From assembly GCA_902608795.1 (NCBI GenBank), contig CACLPI010000010.1:1-39474 (forward strand): DNA of 39,474 nt, given 5' to 3'. The notes under the pieces were generated by a model that saw nothing but the letters and a program-made list of their open reading frames with translations, ran no database searches and was not told the origin of the DNA. A program made the position numbers and the translations under genes. How positions within the stretch are numbered: position 1 is the stretch's first letter; each line of letters starts with the position of its first letter. Source of the stretch: an uncultured Bacteroidota bacterium. GTDB taxonomy: Bacteria; Bacteroidota; Bacteroidia; Flavobacteriales; Flavobacteriaceae. Shown piece after piece: positions 1 to 9,327 of the stretch.

Positions 1-2617
1 TATTGATTATCACAAACCAAATTCTAATGAAAGAAAAAAAGCATATAACTCTGATATCACATATGGCACCAATAATGAGTTTGGTTTTGACTACTTAAGA
101 GACAATATGGCTAATTCACCTGATGATTTAGTTCAAAGAAAACACAATTTTGCAATTGTTGATGAGGTTGACTCTGTTTTAATTGACGATGCAAGAACTC
201 CACTGATTATTTCTGGAGCAATTCCAAAAGGAGATAAACACGAGTTTAATGATCTAAAACCCAAGATCGAGAGAATTGTTTCAACCCAGAGAAAATTACT
301 GATCAATACATTGGCTGATGCAAAAAACCAGATCAATTCTGGAGAGGAAGAAGAGGGGTCTTTTAATCTGTTAAGAGTCTTTAGAGGGATTCCTAAAAAC
401 AAAGCTTTAATAAAATATTTAAGTGAAGAAGGTGTAAAACAACTACTACAAAAAACTGAAAACTTTTATATGCAAGATAATAATAGAGAGATGCCAAAAG
501 TTGATAAAGAGCTCTATTATGTAATTGACGAAAAAAATAATCAAATAGAATTAACAGACAAGGGAATCGAATTTTTATCTGGAAAGGATGATCCAGATTT
601 CTTCATAATGCCTGAAATTGGAATAGAAATATCAAAAATCGAGGATAAAGGTCTTTCTAAAGAGGATGAAGCAAAAGAAAAAGATGAATTATACAGAGAT
701 TTTAGTATTAAATCAGAAAGAATTCACACCATAAACCAACTTCTTAAAGCCTATGCTTTATTTGAAAAAGATATTCAATATGTTGTAATGGAAAACAAAG
801 TAATGATTGTCGATGAACAAACTGGTAGGATTATGGACGGAAGAAGATATAGCGATGGTTTACACCAAGCAATTGAAGCTAAGGAAAATGTCAAAATTGA
901 GGCTGCTACTCAAACATTTGCAACGATTACATTACAAAATTACTTTAGGATGTACAATAAGCTTTCAGGAATGACCGGTACTGCAATAACAGAAGCAGGC
1001 GAATTCTGGGAAATTTACAAACTTGATGTAATAGAAATCCCTACAAATAGACCAATTCAAAGAAGTGACAGAGAAGATTTGGTTTATAAAACGAAAAGAG
1101 AAAAATATAACGCAGTAATAGACGAGGTCACAGAGCTGTCTAGAAGTGGAAGACCAGTTCTTATAGGAACAACCTCTGTTGAAATTAGTGAGCTCTTGGG
1201 TAGAATGCTAAAAATCAGAAAAATTCCACATAATATTTTAAATGCAAAGCTTCATAAAAAAGAATCTGATATTGTGGCAGAAGCAGGAAAACCTGGCCAA
1301 GTTACTATTGCTACCAACATGGCTGGTCGTGGTACTGACATTAAACTTTCAGAAGCTGTAAAGGAAAATGGAGGTTTAGCAATAATCGGTACAGAAAGAC
1401 ATGACTCCAGAAGAGTTGACAGACAGCTAAGAGGTAGATCTGGAAGACAAGGTGACCCGGGAAGTTCTCAATTTTATGTTTCTTTAGAAGACAACTTGAT
1501 GAGATTATTTGGAACAGAAAGAATTGCTAAAATGATGGACAGAATGGGATTAGAAGAAGGCGAAGTCATACAACATTCCATGATTACTAACTCAATTGAA
1601 AGGGCACAGAAAAAAGTTGAAGAAAACAATTTTGGGATCAGAAAAAGATTGCTTGAATATGATGATGTAATGAATGCACAAAGGGAAGTTATATACAGAA
1701 GACGTAATAATTCTTTGTTTGGAGAAAGACTGAGAATAGATATTTCCAATATGATATATGATACCTGTGAAAATATAGTTTTTGCAAACAAAGTATCAAA
1801 TGATTTTAAAAACTTTGAATTTGAACTGATTAAATATTTTTCTATGACTACTGACATTAATGCTGAGTCATTTGAGTCTATGCAAGAAAATGATATTATC
1901 GATAAAGTTTACACAGTTGTTTTAAATCATTATTTGAACAAAATAGAAAATAATGCAAAACTTGCATATCCTGTGATTAAACACGTTTACGAAAAACAAA
2001 GAGAAAAATTCAAAAGAATAGTTGTTCCATTTACAGACGGAATCAAAAATCTTCAAGTAATAACAGATTTAGAAAAGGCATATAATTCGAATGGTAATCA
2101 GTTGGTAACTGACTTTGAAAAAAATATTTCCCTAGCTATTCTTGATAATTCATGGAAAACGCATTTAAGAAAAATGGATGAACTTAAACAATCCGTTCAA
2201 CTTGCTGTTCATGAGCAAAAAGATCCACTGTTAATATATAAATTCGAAGCCTTTGAATTATTTAAATCACTAATAGATTCTGTAAATAAGGAAATATTAT
2301 CATTTTTATTCAAAGCTGAAATATTAACTGATAATAATAGAGATGTTCAGCAGGCTAATTCTAAAAAACCATTAAAGGTAAACACATTAAAGGAAGAGAT
2401 ACCAAATACTGAAGAACTAAGACAAAGAAACAGAGCGATTACAAACAGACAATCAAATAGTCCAATTGAAACAATTATTAGGACTCAACCAAAAGTTGGA
2501 AGAAACGATAAGGTTACGATTAAAAACATAAAAAACGGGGAAAGTAAAACATTAAAATATAAACATGCTGAAAAATTAATCGCAGGTGGTGATTGGTTGA
2601 TAACTAAAAAAAATTAA
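1..2617 (+). CDS. secA: Protein translocase subunit SecA (5' end missing)
   Basis: Motor ATPase that drives unfolded preproteins through the SecYEG channel at the inner membrane. The frame is open from base 2, so the gene starts before the window; roughly the first 200 residues, including Walker A, are outside it, and the visible part is 871 codons. Visible landmarks in order: [17 protein letters not shown], the DEVD Walker B box in [39 protein letters not shown] and the arginine-finger region [14 protein letters not shown]. The C-terminus ends in a short beta-rich tail ([18 protein letters not shown]) and lacks the CxC...CH/CC zinc-binding SecB-interaction motif of proteobacterial SecA. I believe this is usual for flavobacterial SecA. 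meaB follows after 7 nt. Confidence 0.97.
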   Translation, partial: IDYHKPNSNERKKAYNSDITYGTNNEFGFDYLRDNMANSPDDLVQRKHNFAIVDEVDSVLIDDARTPLIISGAIPKGDKHEFNDLKPKIERIVSTQRKLLINTLADAKNQINSGEEEEGSFNLLRVFRGIPKNKALIKYLSEEGVKQLLQKTENFYMQDNNREMPKVDKELYYVIDEKNNQIELTDKGIEFLSGKDDPDFFIMPEIGIEISKIEDKGLSKEDEAKEKDELYRDFSIKSERIHTINQLLKAYALFEKDIQYVVMENKVMIVDEQTGRIMDGRRYSDGLHQAIEAKENVKIEAATQTFATITLQNYFRMYNKLSGMTGTAITEAGEFWEIYKLDVIEIPTNRPIQRSDREDLVYKTKREKYNAVIDEVTELSRSGRPVLIGTTSVEISELLGRMLKIRKIPHNILNAKLHKKESDIVAEAGKPGQVTIATNMAGRGTDIKLSEAVKENGGLAIIGTERHDSRRVDRQLRGRSGRQGDPGSSQFYVSLEDNLMRLFGTERIAKMMDRMGLEEGEVIQHSMITNSIERAQKKVEENNFGIRKRLLEYDDVMNAQREVIYRRRNNSLFGERLRIDISNMIYDTCENIVFANKVSNDFKNFEFELIKYFSMTTDINAESFESMQENDIIDKVYTVVLNHYLNKIENNAKLAYPVIKHVYEKQREKFKRIVVPFTDGIKNLQVITDLEKAYNSNGNQLVTDFEKNISLAILDNSWKTHLRKMDELKQSVQLAVHEQKDPLLIYKFEAFELFKSLIDSVNKEILSFLFKAEILTDNNRDVQQANSKKPLKVNTLKEEIPNTEELRQRNRAITNRQSNSPIETIIRTQPKVGRNDKVTIKNIKNGESKTLKYKHAEKLIAGGDWLITKKN

Positions 2618-2624
2618 CCAAATT

Positions 2625-3608
2625 TTGAAGAGTAAACGAAACATCAAAACTAAAGAAATTTGCGATCAAATCAAAAAAGGAAATATTACAGCATTATCAA
2701 AAGCGATTACTCTTTCTGAAAGTAATATAGATTCTGACCAAGAATTAGCAAATAAGATACTAGCTAAGCTAAAAACTAAAAACAACGATTCAATAAGAAT
2801 AGGTGTTACTGGCGTGCCAGGAGCAGGCAAAAGTACATTTATTGAGTCTTTTGGAAACCATTTAACCAATCTAGGATTAAAATTAGCTGTTTTAACCATA
2901 GATCCATCTAGCAGTGTTAATAAGGGGAGTATTTTAGGTGATAAAACAAGAATGGAAACATTATCTGCTAATAAAAATGTTTTCATAAGACCTAGTCCTG
3001 CCTCAAATTTCCAAGGTGGAGTAGGAAAAAATACACGAGAATCAATTTTTTTATGTGAATCTGCTGGATATGATATTATTTTAATTGAAACTGTTGGTGT
3101 TGGGCAAAACGAAATTAGTGTAGCAGAAATGGTAGATTTCTTTTTGTTATTAAAAATTTCTGGCTCAGGAGATGAATTGCAGGGTATTAAAAGAGGAATT
3201 ATTGAGATGTCAGATTTAATAGCAATAAATAAATGTGATGGTGATAATGTGAAAGATTCGATCAAGGCAAAAAATGAATTTAAGCTAGCGTTACAATTAT
3301 TTCCTAAGAAGAAATCAAATTGGAAACCCCAGGTATTAACGTGTAGCAGTATAACTGGTGAAGGTTTAGCAAAAATTTGGGATTGTATTAACAATTATGT
3401 GAACTTGACCAAAAAGAACAATTATTTTTATGAAAATAGAATAAATCAAAACAAATCATGGTTACTTCAAATTATAGATTATTCTCTGAGGAAATCATTT
3501 TTTAATAGGAAATCTATCAAAATCAAGCTGAATAATTTAATAAAGAAAATAGAAGAGCAAAAAATTTCAATATTTGAAGCTAGCCGGAAAATTCTTTCCG
3601 AGATTTAA
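2625..3608 (+). CDS. meaB: MeaB/ArgK-type G3E GTPase, methylmalonyl-CoA mutase chaperone
   Basis: Metallochaperone-type GTPase that in its family protects and reloads the cobalamin cofactor of methylmalonyl-CoA mutase. 327 residues, the usual family length. Walker A is GVPGAGKST at residues 63-71. Then come the family-typical segments TIDPSSSVNKGSILGDKTRM, RPSPASNFQGGVG, ETVGVGQNE and the base-recognition NKCD. The start is TTG at 2625: an in-frame stop lies at 2598-2600, no ATG falls between, and residues from this TTG match the family N-terminus. It follows secA by 7 nt and may be co-transcribed. Its 3' end overlaps the converging PAP2 gene by 29 nt. The mutase genes are not in the window, so the target is inferred from the family. 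Confidence 0.93.
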   Translation: MKSKRNIKTKEICDQIKKGNITALSKAITLSESNIDSDQELANKILAKLKTKNNDSIRIGVTGVPGAGKSTFIESFGNHLTNLGLKLAVLTIDPSSSVNKGSILGDKTRMETLSANKNVFIRPSPASNFQGGVGKNTRESIFLCESAGYDIILIETVGVGQNEISVAEMVDFFLLLKISGSGDELQGIKRGIIEMSDLIAINKCDGDNVKDSIKAKNEFKLALQLFPKKKSNWKPQVLTCSSITGEGLAKIWDCINNYVNLTKKNNYFYENRINQNKSWLLQIIDYSLRKSFFNRKSIKIKLNNLIKKIEEQKISIFEASRKILSEI

Positions 3609-4152
3609 AATAATTGTATATATATTTAAATAAGAAACCTGAAAACAAGCCAAAAGTTAAACCAAATAGTGTGTCTAGGGGATAATGAACACCTAAGTAA
3701 ATTCTACTGTAAGAAAAAATTATTACCCATACTATTAAAATTGGTTTGATATATTTTTTAACAGATCTATTAAAACAATTTAATATGAAAATTGTAACAG
3801 CAACTGAATTTGCAGCATGAGCTGAAAAGAACCCATATTTTCCGCACCTTATATTTATATCCCTTAATAAATTCTGTAAATCGTCTAATCTACATGGTCT
3901 CAATCTTTGTGTTGTGTCTTTTACAAGATTTGTAAATTGATCAGTGAATAATATTAATAATGCGATAAAAAACAATATTGTAAGTAATCCATTAATTCCA
4001 TTTTTTTTGTACAACAAGTAAACAATTAAAATGAACATTGGTGTAAAGGTAAACTTGTTTGTTATCGCAATCCATAATGGATCCCATGCTTCTGAACCCA
4101 AATTATTCAGATAAATCAGTATTTCAGTATCAATTTGTTTTATTCTATCCAA
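3580..4152 (-). CDS. PAP2-family membrane phosphatase
   Basis: Integral-membrane phosphatase of the type 2 phosphatidic acid phosphatase superfamily; bacterial members act on undecaprenyl diphosphate or phospholipid phosphates. 190 residues with about five hydrophobic segments. The three-part active-site signature is visible: K78-x6-R85-P86, S110-A-H112 and S149-R150-x5-H156-x3-D160. H156 should be the nucleophile and H112 the general acid. The start is TTG at 4152-4150, inside the sequence TTGGATAG in which TAG is the stop of the upstream MATE gene, an 8-nt overlap that implies translational coupling. The 3' end overlaps meaB on the other strand. The exact substrate cannot be read from the sequence. 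Confidence 0.88.
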   Translation of the reverse strand: MDRIKQIDTEILIYLNNLGSEAWDPLWIAITNKFTFTPMFILIVYLLYKKNGINGLLTILFFIALLILFTDQFTNLVKDTTQRLRPCRLDDLQNLLRDINIRCGKYGFFSAHAANSVAVTIFILNCFNRSVKKYIKPILIVWVIIFSYSRIYLGVHYPLDTLFGLTFGLFSGFLFKYIYNYFKSRKEFSG

Positions 4153-5521
4153 AAATATTTATCTTTTTGTTTGTAAGGTAATTGAATCTTAAATATAAAA
4201 AAACAGCAGAAAATAAAAGACCACACAATAAGCCCATCCATATTCCAGTTTCCTGAAATTGATTAATATCTCCATAATAATAGCTTATTGGAAACCCAAT
4301 AATCCAATATGCAATAAATACTATTACAGTTGGGATTTTCACATCTTGCATACCTCTTAAGGCTCCTAAAATTATAACCTGAGCACTATCAAATAGCTGA
4401 AATAAGGCTACTATAATAAATAGCTTAGCAGATTTTTCTACAATTATAGTATTTTTTTCGTAATTATAAATGTCCGTAATATCTATGTATATGTAAGGTA
4501 AATATTCTCTGAAGATAAAAATTAAAAGAGAAAAGGTGAACGCAAATAAAATTCCAAGGAATAAAATAGATAAAGATATTCTTTTTAGCTCCTTGTAATT
4601 ACCAAGCCCTTTTTGATTACCAGATCTGATTGCTGCACTTACACTCAAACCACTCGCAATCATGAAAGTCATAGAGGATATATTTAATACAATTTGGTTA
4701 GCAGATTGTGTAATTTCTCCAAGTAAACCACTTAACCATATAGCAGCTGTAAAAATGCCTACTTCAAACAACATCTGTAGAGAAGTTGGAAAACCAAGAG
4801 AAAGAATCTTATTTATCATAATCTTGTCTACAACAAATTTTAATATTTCTAATATGTGATTTTTAATTATATTTTTTTTGAAAAGCAAAAAGAACAAAAA
4901 AGAAAACATAATTATTCTAGAGGTAAGGGTTCCTATAGCTGCTCCGATTATACCTAAAGCAGGAAAACCAAATTTTCCAAATATCAAAACATAATTTACA
5001 ATTACATTAATGATATTGGCTAAAACAGTTGCGTACATGGGATTCGCGGTTAACGACAAACCATCGCTGTATTGTTTAAGTGCTTGAAACATTAAAAGAG
5101 GCACCAATGAAGCAGCAACTATTTCAAGATATGGGATTGCTAGATCAACCACATTTGTTGGTTGGTCAAGCATAAAAAGTAAAGGCTTAAATAATAAAAT
5201 AGCTAAGTAAAGAAAAACCCCCAAAATCAAACACATTAAAAAACCATTTACAAATGATTTCCCTAAGTCATTATTATCATTCTTACTATGAGCTTCTGCA
5301 ACAACCGGAGTGATTGCTGCAGAGAATCCAATTCCAATTGACATAGCTATGAAAATAAAACTATTGCCTAGGGAAACTGCCGCTAGATTCGTGGGGTCCA
5401 ATTTGCCAACCATTATGTTGTCAATCATACCTACCAGCGTATGACCTAGCAAACCTAAAATTATTGGATAAGAAAGCTTTAAATTATAGGAAATTTCTTT
5501 TGTGTAATTATTTAAAATCAA
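4145..5521 (-). CDS. MATE-family efflux transporter
   Basis: Inner-membrane Na+- or H+-coupled exporter of the MatE family, 458 residues, matching the usual 12-helix length of about 450. Two pseudo-symmetric halves are apparent: the N-half opens with a membrane segment containing GHTLVGMIDNIMVGKLDP and the second half with a comparable segment around residues 250-290 (ANQIVLNISSMTFMIASG). The start codon is TTG at 5521-5519, overlapping the stop of def as TTGA (4 nt), and the 3' end overlaps the PAP2 start. No in-frame ATG occurs in the first 30 codons. Substrate is unknown; related proteins export cationic drugs or metabolites. Confidence 0.9.
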   Translation of the reverse strand: MILNNYTKEISYNLKLSYPIILGLLGHTLVGMIDNIMVGKLDPTNLAAVSLGNSFIFIAMSIGIGFSAAITPVVAEAHSKNDNNDLGKSFVNGFLMCLILGVFLYLAILLFKPLLFMLDQPTNVVDLAIPYLEIVAASLVPLLMFQALKQYSDGLSLTANPMYATVLANIINVIVNYVLIFGKFGFPALGIIGAAIGTLTSRIIMFSFLFFLLFKKNIIKNHILEILKFVVDKIMINKILSLGFPTSLQMLFEVGIFTAAIWLSGLLGEITQSANQIVLNISSMTFMIASGLSVSAAIRSGNQKGLGNYKELKRISLSILFLGILFAFTFSLLIFIFREYLPYIYIDITDIYNYEKNTIIVEKSAKLFIIVALFQLFDSAQVIILGALRGMQDVKIPTVIVFIAYWIIGFPISYYYGDINQFQETGIWMGLLCGLLFSAVFLYLRFNYLTNKKINIFG

Positions 5522-6099
5522 GACTGGTTTTTAAAGAAATTCATTACATAATCAACCGGCACCTTCCCTGTCATGATATTTTTAAGTTTTCCTTTGATCA
5601 ATTTCTTTTTGAAAGGTGAAATTTTATCAGTGAATAAAACACCCTCCAAATGATCATATTCATGCTGTATTACTCTTGCCACAATTCCATCAAAACTATC
5701 CTGATGAATATTAAAATTATCATCTTGATATTTAATCTTGATTTCTGATTTTCTGTTTATACTTTCTCTAATACTGGGTATACTTAAACAGCCTTCTTCA
5801 AATAATTTTAAATCCCCAGATTCATTAATAATTTCAGGATTGATAAATGTTTTCTTGACTGATTTAGTTTTGAAACCTGAATTTGATTCAAATTCCTCAT
5901 TATCAAATGCAGAAGTGTCAATAATAAAAATTCTTATTCCTTTTCCAATTTGTGGTGCAGCTAATCCAACACCGGAGGCATTATACATTGTCTCATACAT
6001 GTCTCTTATCAATATTTTCAAGTCAGGATAATTCTTGTCAATATTAACAGATCTTTTTTTAAGCAGTGGATAACCGTAACCAAAAATAGGTAATATCAT
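5518..6099 (-). CDS. def: Peptide deformylase
   Basis: Removes the formyl group from the initiator methionine of nascent proteins in the cytoplasm; Fe2+-type metalloenzyme. 193 residues. All three deformylase motifs are intact: GVGLAAPQ at residues 43-50, EGCLS at 102-106 (metal ligand C104) and QHEYDH at 145-150 (ligands H146 and H150, catalytic E147). ATG start. It lies 33 nt downstream of ruvX and overlaps the MATE gene by 4 nt (TTGA). The ruvX-def order resembles that seen in other flavobacteria, as I recall. Confidence 0.97.
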   Translation of the reverse strand: MILPIFGYGYPLLKKRSVNIDKNYPDLKILIRDMYETMYNASGVGLAAPQIGKGIRIFIIDTSAFDNEEFESNSGFKTKSVKKTFINPEIINESGDLKLFEEGCLSIPSIRESINRKSEIKIKYQDDNFNIHQDSFDGIVARVIQHEYDHLEGVLFTDKISPFKKKLIKGKLKNIMTGKVPVDYVMNFFKNQS

Positions 6100-6132
6100 G
6101 AAAAAATTTTTTCAAAATTACAATATTAAACT

Positions 6133-6558
6133 TTAGGAATTGATATTTAAAGATTGCAAATAGTCTTGAAGAATTATTGAAGCACTTATTTTATCAACTA
6201 AATATTTATCTGACCTTAATTTCTTTTTTATTCCAATTGAAATTAAAGACTTCTTAGCAATTTTTGAAGTAAATCTTTCATCAAAACGAAATATTTCATT
6301 TTTATCAAAGAAACCCGATACAGTCGTAATGAATTTAATAATTGAATTCTCTAATTCAGAATATTCTCCGGAAAACCTCCTTGGTTGACCAATAATAATT
6401 CTTGAAATATTTTCTTTTTCAATTAAGGTTTTGAGGTGAGTAATTAATTCTGAAGTATCAACCGTCTCTAAAGGAAATGCAAAAATTTTATCGGTATCTG
6501 TAATTGAAAGTCCTGTTCTTTTTAATCCATAATCAATACCTAGAAACTTTGTTTTCAT
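6133..6558 (-). CDS. ruvX: RuvX/YqgF-family putative pre-16S rRNA nuclease
   Basis: RNase H-fold nuclease family implicated in trimming the 5' end of 16S rRNA, earlier called putative Holliday junction resolvase. 141 residues, standard length. It opens with the family signature FLGIDYGLKRTG (catalytic D9), continues with IIIGQPRRFSG and DERFTS (E94), and ends with VDKISASIILQDYL, whose D122 is the third acidic residue. ATG start. Only one base separates it from the stop of the upstream kinase gene. Confidence 0.94.
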   Translation of the reverse strand: MKTKFLGIDYGLKRTGLSITDTDKIFAFPLETVDTSELITHLKTLIEKENISRIIIGQPRRFSGEYSELENSIIKFITTVSGFFDKNEIFRFDERFTSKIAKKSLISIGIKKKLRSDKYLVDKISASIILQDYLQSLNINS

Positions 6559-6559
6559 T

Positions 6560-7312
6560 CTACAATCTAAAAAATTTCTTTAATCTTTTCCTGCATTTTC
6601 TTCCATTTTCAAAATCATCTGAGTATTTCTTTATTTTATTAAAAATAATTTGCTTTTCTATATTAACGATTTCAGAATAAAAACCACTCACTTTTTCTAG
6701 AATCTCATTATTTAGTTTTAGCCTTCTAAAATTTTTAAATCTCTCCTCAGCGGAAAGAGATTTAAATTTCATTCTGTTTAAATCTATTAAGTAAAACCTA
6801 TAATCATCATTATGTTTTTTTACAAGTGTATTGCTTCTTGAGTGATCTAAAAACATAATTCCATTTTCATGAAGATTATGAGTAAAATATATAAATTTTT
6901 TAATAATATCATCCCTGAAATCTAGTTCAATATTTTTAAAAACAAATTCCATATCATAATCATAATCAATGTTTTCTGAAACATAATAACTTTGATGGAT
7001 TAGGCCAAATTTGAATATATCGTAAAAACCGATTGGCTGTGGTGACATTATACCATTATCAATTAATTTTTCAGCATAATTATAAGATCTGTTTGCTTTG
7101 CTTGATCTAAAAAAAGTATAGATGATTTTATTAAAAATATTAGGGCTTTTAAACCTTTTAATATTGATGACTAAGTTTTCAACATTAATTTTTTTGATTG
7201 TATTTCTAGATCCTTTTATTAATTCACCTTTTGAATCAAAATCATTAATTACTTTATTTATTGCAGATGTAAATTCTCTGTACTTATCTTGTATCAAAAA
7301 GGAATTATTCAA
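6560..7312 (-). CDS. WaaP/Kdo-type lipopolysaccharide kinase-like protein
   Basis: Protein-kinase-fold enzyme resembling bacterial sugar kinases that phosphorylate the Kdo or heptose of the LPS inner core. 250 residues, no signal peptide. Kinase landmarks: the ATP-contacting lysine K52 in NIKRFKSPN; a catalytic loop HENGIMFLDHSRSN with D156 and N161; and a metal-binding D177 in LIDLNRM, which stands where DFG would be. The start is TTG at 7312-7310; upstream in-frame codons reach a stop at 7345-7343 without any ATG or GTG, so the first gene of this leftward operon uses a weak start codon. The acceptor is inferred from the family. Confidence 0.78.
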   Translation of the reverse strand: MNNSFLIQDKYREFTSAINKVINDFDSKGELIKGSRNTIKKINVENLVINIKRFKSPNIFNKIIYTFFRSSKANRSYNYAEKLIDNGIMSPQPIGFYDIFKFGLIHQSYYVSENIDYDYDMEFVFKNIELDFRDDIIKKFIYFTHNLHENGIMFLDHSRSNTLVKKHNDDYRFYLIDLNRMKFKSLSAEERFKNFRRLKLNNEILEKVSGFYSEIVNIEKQIIFNKIKKYSDDFENGRKCRKRLKKFFRL

Positions 7313-7322
7313 AAGGTATTTA

Positions 7323-7330
7323 TATTTTTG
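7323..7330 (+). promoter_or_regulatory. Possible -7 element (TATTTTTG) for tsaC
   Basis: TATTTTTG fits the Bacteroidota -7 consensus TAnnTTTG and lies 18 nt before the tsaC ATG, in the 36-nt gap between divergent genes. No TTG at the expected -33 position was found, so this rests on one box only. Confidence 0.35.
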
Positions 7331-7348
7331 GTGTAAATATATTTATTA

Positions 7349-7918
7349 ATGGGCAATATAATAAATAACGAAGCTCACAAAGCCTATGATTTTATCGAAA
7401 AAGGTGGGATTATTTTATATCCAACAGATACTGTGTGGGGTTTAGGTTGTGATGCAACAAATTGTAGTGCAATTGATAAAATTTATCAATTAAAAAAAAG
7501 AAATATAAAAACACCCATGCTCTCCCTCGTTAAAGATATCAATATGATTGTTAAATACACAAATAGCTCATTAAATGAGATTAGTAAGATATTAGAAAGT
7601 ACAAGTGAGCCAACAACTATAATATACCCTAAAGGAAGAAATTTATGTAAGTACATCCTTTCTGAAGATGGTTCTATAGGATTTAGAGTACCAGAAAACA
7701 GTTTTTGTATAGATTTACTGTCTCTGATGAAAAAACCGCTTATTTCAACCTCAGCAAATATACATAAGGAAGTATTCCCTTCGTCTTTTGAAGAAATTAA
7801 TGATGATATTTTAAAACAAGTTGACTATATCGTAAATTTACCTAAAGATAACTGGTGTACTAAACCATCAACTGTTTTAAAGTTAGATGAGTTTGGAAGT
7901 TTTTATAAAATCAGATAG
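7349..7918 (+). CDS. tsaC: L-threonylcarbamoyladenylate synthase (Sua5/YciO/YrdC family)
   Basis: Makes threonylcarbamoyl-AMP from threonine, bicarbonate and ATP, the first step of the t6A modification of ANN-decoding tRNAs. 189 residues, so only the YrdC domain without the Sua5 C-terminal extension. Visible signatures: [18 protein letters not shown] near the N-terminus, the K/R-rich substrate site [12 protein letters not shown], and STSAN at about residue 144. ATG start. It heads a rightward run with cca (2-nt gap), ctaA, the pRiA4b-like gene and uvrB. A YciO paralogue without proven activity is the alternative. Confidence 0.88.
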   Translation: MGNIINNEAHKAYDFIEKGGIILYPTDTVWGLGCDATNCSAIDKIYQLKKRNIKTPMLSLVKDINMIVKYTNSSLNEISKILESTSEPTTIIYPKGRNLCKYILSEDGSIGFRVPENSFCIDLLSLMKKPLISTSANIHKEVFPSSFEEINDDILKQVDYIVNLPKDNWCTKPSTVLKLDEFGSFYKIR

Positions 7919-7920
7919 AA

Positions 7921-9318
7921 ATGGTATTTCGAGAAGCCATAAAAAATTCAATATTTCATGAAATTTCAAATTATTGCTCTGCTAATAATATAGAATCATT
8001 CGTGGTTGGAGGCTTTGTACGAGATTTTTTCTTAAAAAGACCCTCTAAAGACATTGATATATTAATTATTGGTGATGGAATTAATGTTGCAAAACAAATT
8101 GCCAAGCAAATTGAACCTAAAATTCCCGTTACAATTTTCAAAAATTTTGGAACTGCTTATTTTAAATTCAATGATTATGAAATAGAGTTCGTCGGTTCAA
8201 GAAAAGAATCTTATACTAATGATAGTAGAAATCCAATAATTGAGACTGGAAGTTTTAAAGATGATATAAATAGAAGAGACTTTAAAATTAATTCAATTGC
8301 GATTTCACTTAACAATCAAAACTTTGGTGAACTAGTAGATTTGCATGATGGTTTAACGGATATAGAACAAAAAATCATTAATACCCCGTTAGATTCCAAT
8401 ATTACATTTTCTGATGATCCGCTAAGAATGTTAAGGGCAATAAGATTTTCTTGCCAACTAGATTTTAAAATTCATGATAATTTAATCAAAACTATGGCTA
8501 TGCAAAAAAATAGGATTAGCATAGTTACCAATGAAAGAATAGTTGAAGAAATAAATAAAATCATTTTATCAAAAACTCCCTCTAAGGGATTTAAAATCAT
8601 GGAACAAACAGGTATTTTAGAGATAATTATACCTGAATTAACAAGTTTAAAAGGTATTGATGAAATTGAAGGTCAAAAGCATAAAGATAACTTTTATCAC
8701 ACCCTAGAGGTGCTTGATAATATTTGTTTAAATACCGATAACCTATGGTTAAGATGGGCTGCTTTACTTCACGATATAGGAAAAGCTCCAACAAAAAAAT
8801 TTAACAAAAAAATAGGCTGGACTTTTCATGGTCACGAATTTGAAGGAAGTAAAATGGTATATAAATTGTTTAAGAGACTTAGAATGCCTTTGAATGAAAA
8901 GATGAAATATGTACAAAAGCTGGTACTTATGAGTTCTAGACCAATTGTTTTAGCTCAAGAAAATGTTACTGATTCGGCTGTTAGAAGGTTGATATTCGAT
9001 GCTGGTGAGTCAGTCGACGACCTTATGACCCTGTGTGAGGCTGATATAACAACAAAGAATAAAAATAGATTTAAAAAATATCATGATAATTTTAAAATCG
9101 TAAGGGAAAAAATACAAACGGTAGAAGAAAAAGATAATATTAGAAATTTCCAGCCACCAATTTCCGGAGCTGAAATCATGAGTACTTTTAATCTTAAACC
9201 ATGTAAAACAATTGGAATAATTAAAGAAACCATCAAAGAAGCTATTCTCGAAGGAATTATAGCAAATAATTATGAGGAAGCATATAAACTAATGTTAGAA
9301 GAGGGGGGGGGAAGTTAG
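7921..9318 (+). CDS. cca: CCA tRNA nucleotidyltransferase with HD domain
   Basis: Adds or repairs the 3' CCA of tRNAs. 465 residues. Class II nucleotidyltransferase head: VVGGFVRD at residues 28-35, catalytic carboxylates D44 and D46 in SKDIDIL, and [10 protein letters not shown]. The RNA-binding middle domain is marked by [12 protein letters not shown], and an HD-type domain by HTLEVL and LLHDIGK (H284, D285). The tsaC product modifies tRNA as well. The last codons contain an unbroken run of nine G at 9303-9311, coding GluGlyGlyGlySer before TAG, striking in such AT-rich DNA. The adjacent tmRNA gene, like many Bacteroidota RNA genes, does not encode CCA, so this enzyme should be needed there. 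Confidence 0.93.
   Translation: MVFREAIKNSIFHEISNYCSANNIESFVVGGFVRDFFLKRPSKDIDILIIGDGINVAKQIAKQIEPKIPVTIFKNFGTAYFKFNDYEIEFVGSRKESYTNDSRNPIIETGSFKDDINRRDFKINSIAISLNNQNFGELVDLHDGLTDIEQKIINTPLDSNITFSDDPLRMLRAIRFSCQLDFKIHDNLIKTMAMQKNRISIVTNERIVEEINKIILSKTPSKGFKIMEQTGILEIIIPELTSLKGIDEIEGQKHKDNFYHTLEVLDNICLNTDNLWLRWAALLHDIGKAPTKKFNKKIGWTFHGHEFEGSKMVYKLFKRLRMPLNEKMKYVQKLVLMSSRPIVLAQENVTDSAVRRLIFDAGESVDDLMTLCEADITTKNKNRFKKYHDNFKIVREKIQTVEEKDNIRNFQPPISGAEIMSTFNLKPCKTIGIIKETIKEAILEGIIANNYEEAYKLMLEEGGGS
9303..9311 (+). repeat. Homopolymer tract of nine G at the 3' end of cca
   Basis: Nine consecutive G bases in codons 461-464 of cca, 17 nt before the ctaA start codon. Loss of one G would extend the protein into the ctaA reading region; gain of one would add eight or so residues. 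The tract length is read directly; instability is inference. Confidence 0.95.
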
Positions 9319-9327
9319 GTTTATCTC

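Noticed and set aside
1474-1857. 127-codon open frame antisense to secA
   Set aside because: Shadow of the SecA helicase region.
2666-3394. 242-codon open frame antisense to meaB
   Set aside because: The opposite strand encodes a clearly conserved GTPase; the antisense product has no recognisable domain.
7122-7349. 75-codon + frame ending at the tsaC start
   Set aside because: Shadow of the WaaP-like kinase gene on the minus strand; low-complexity product.
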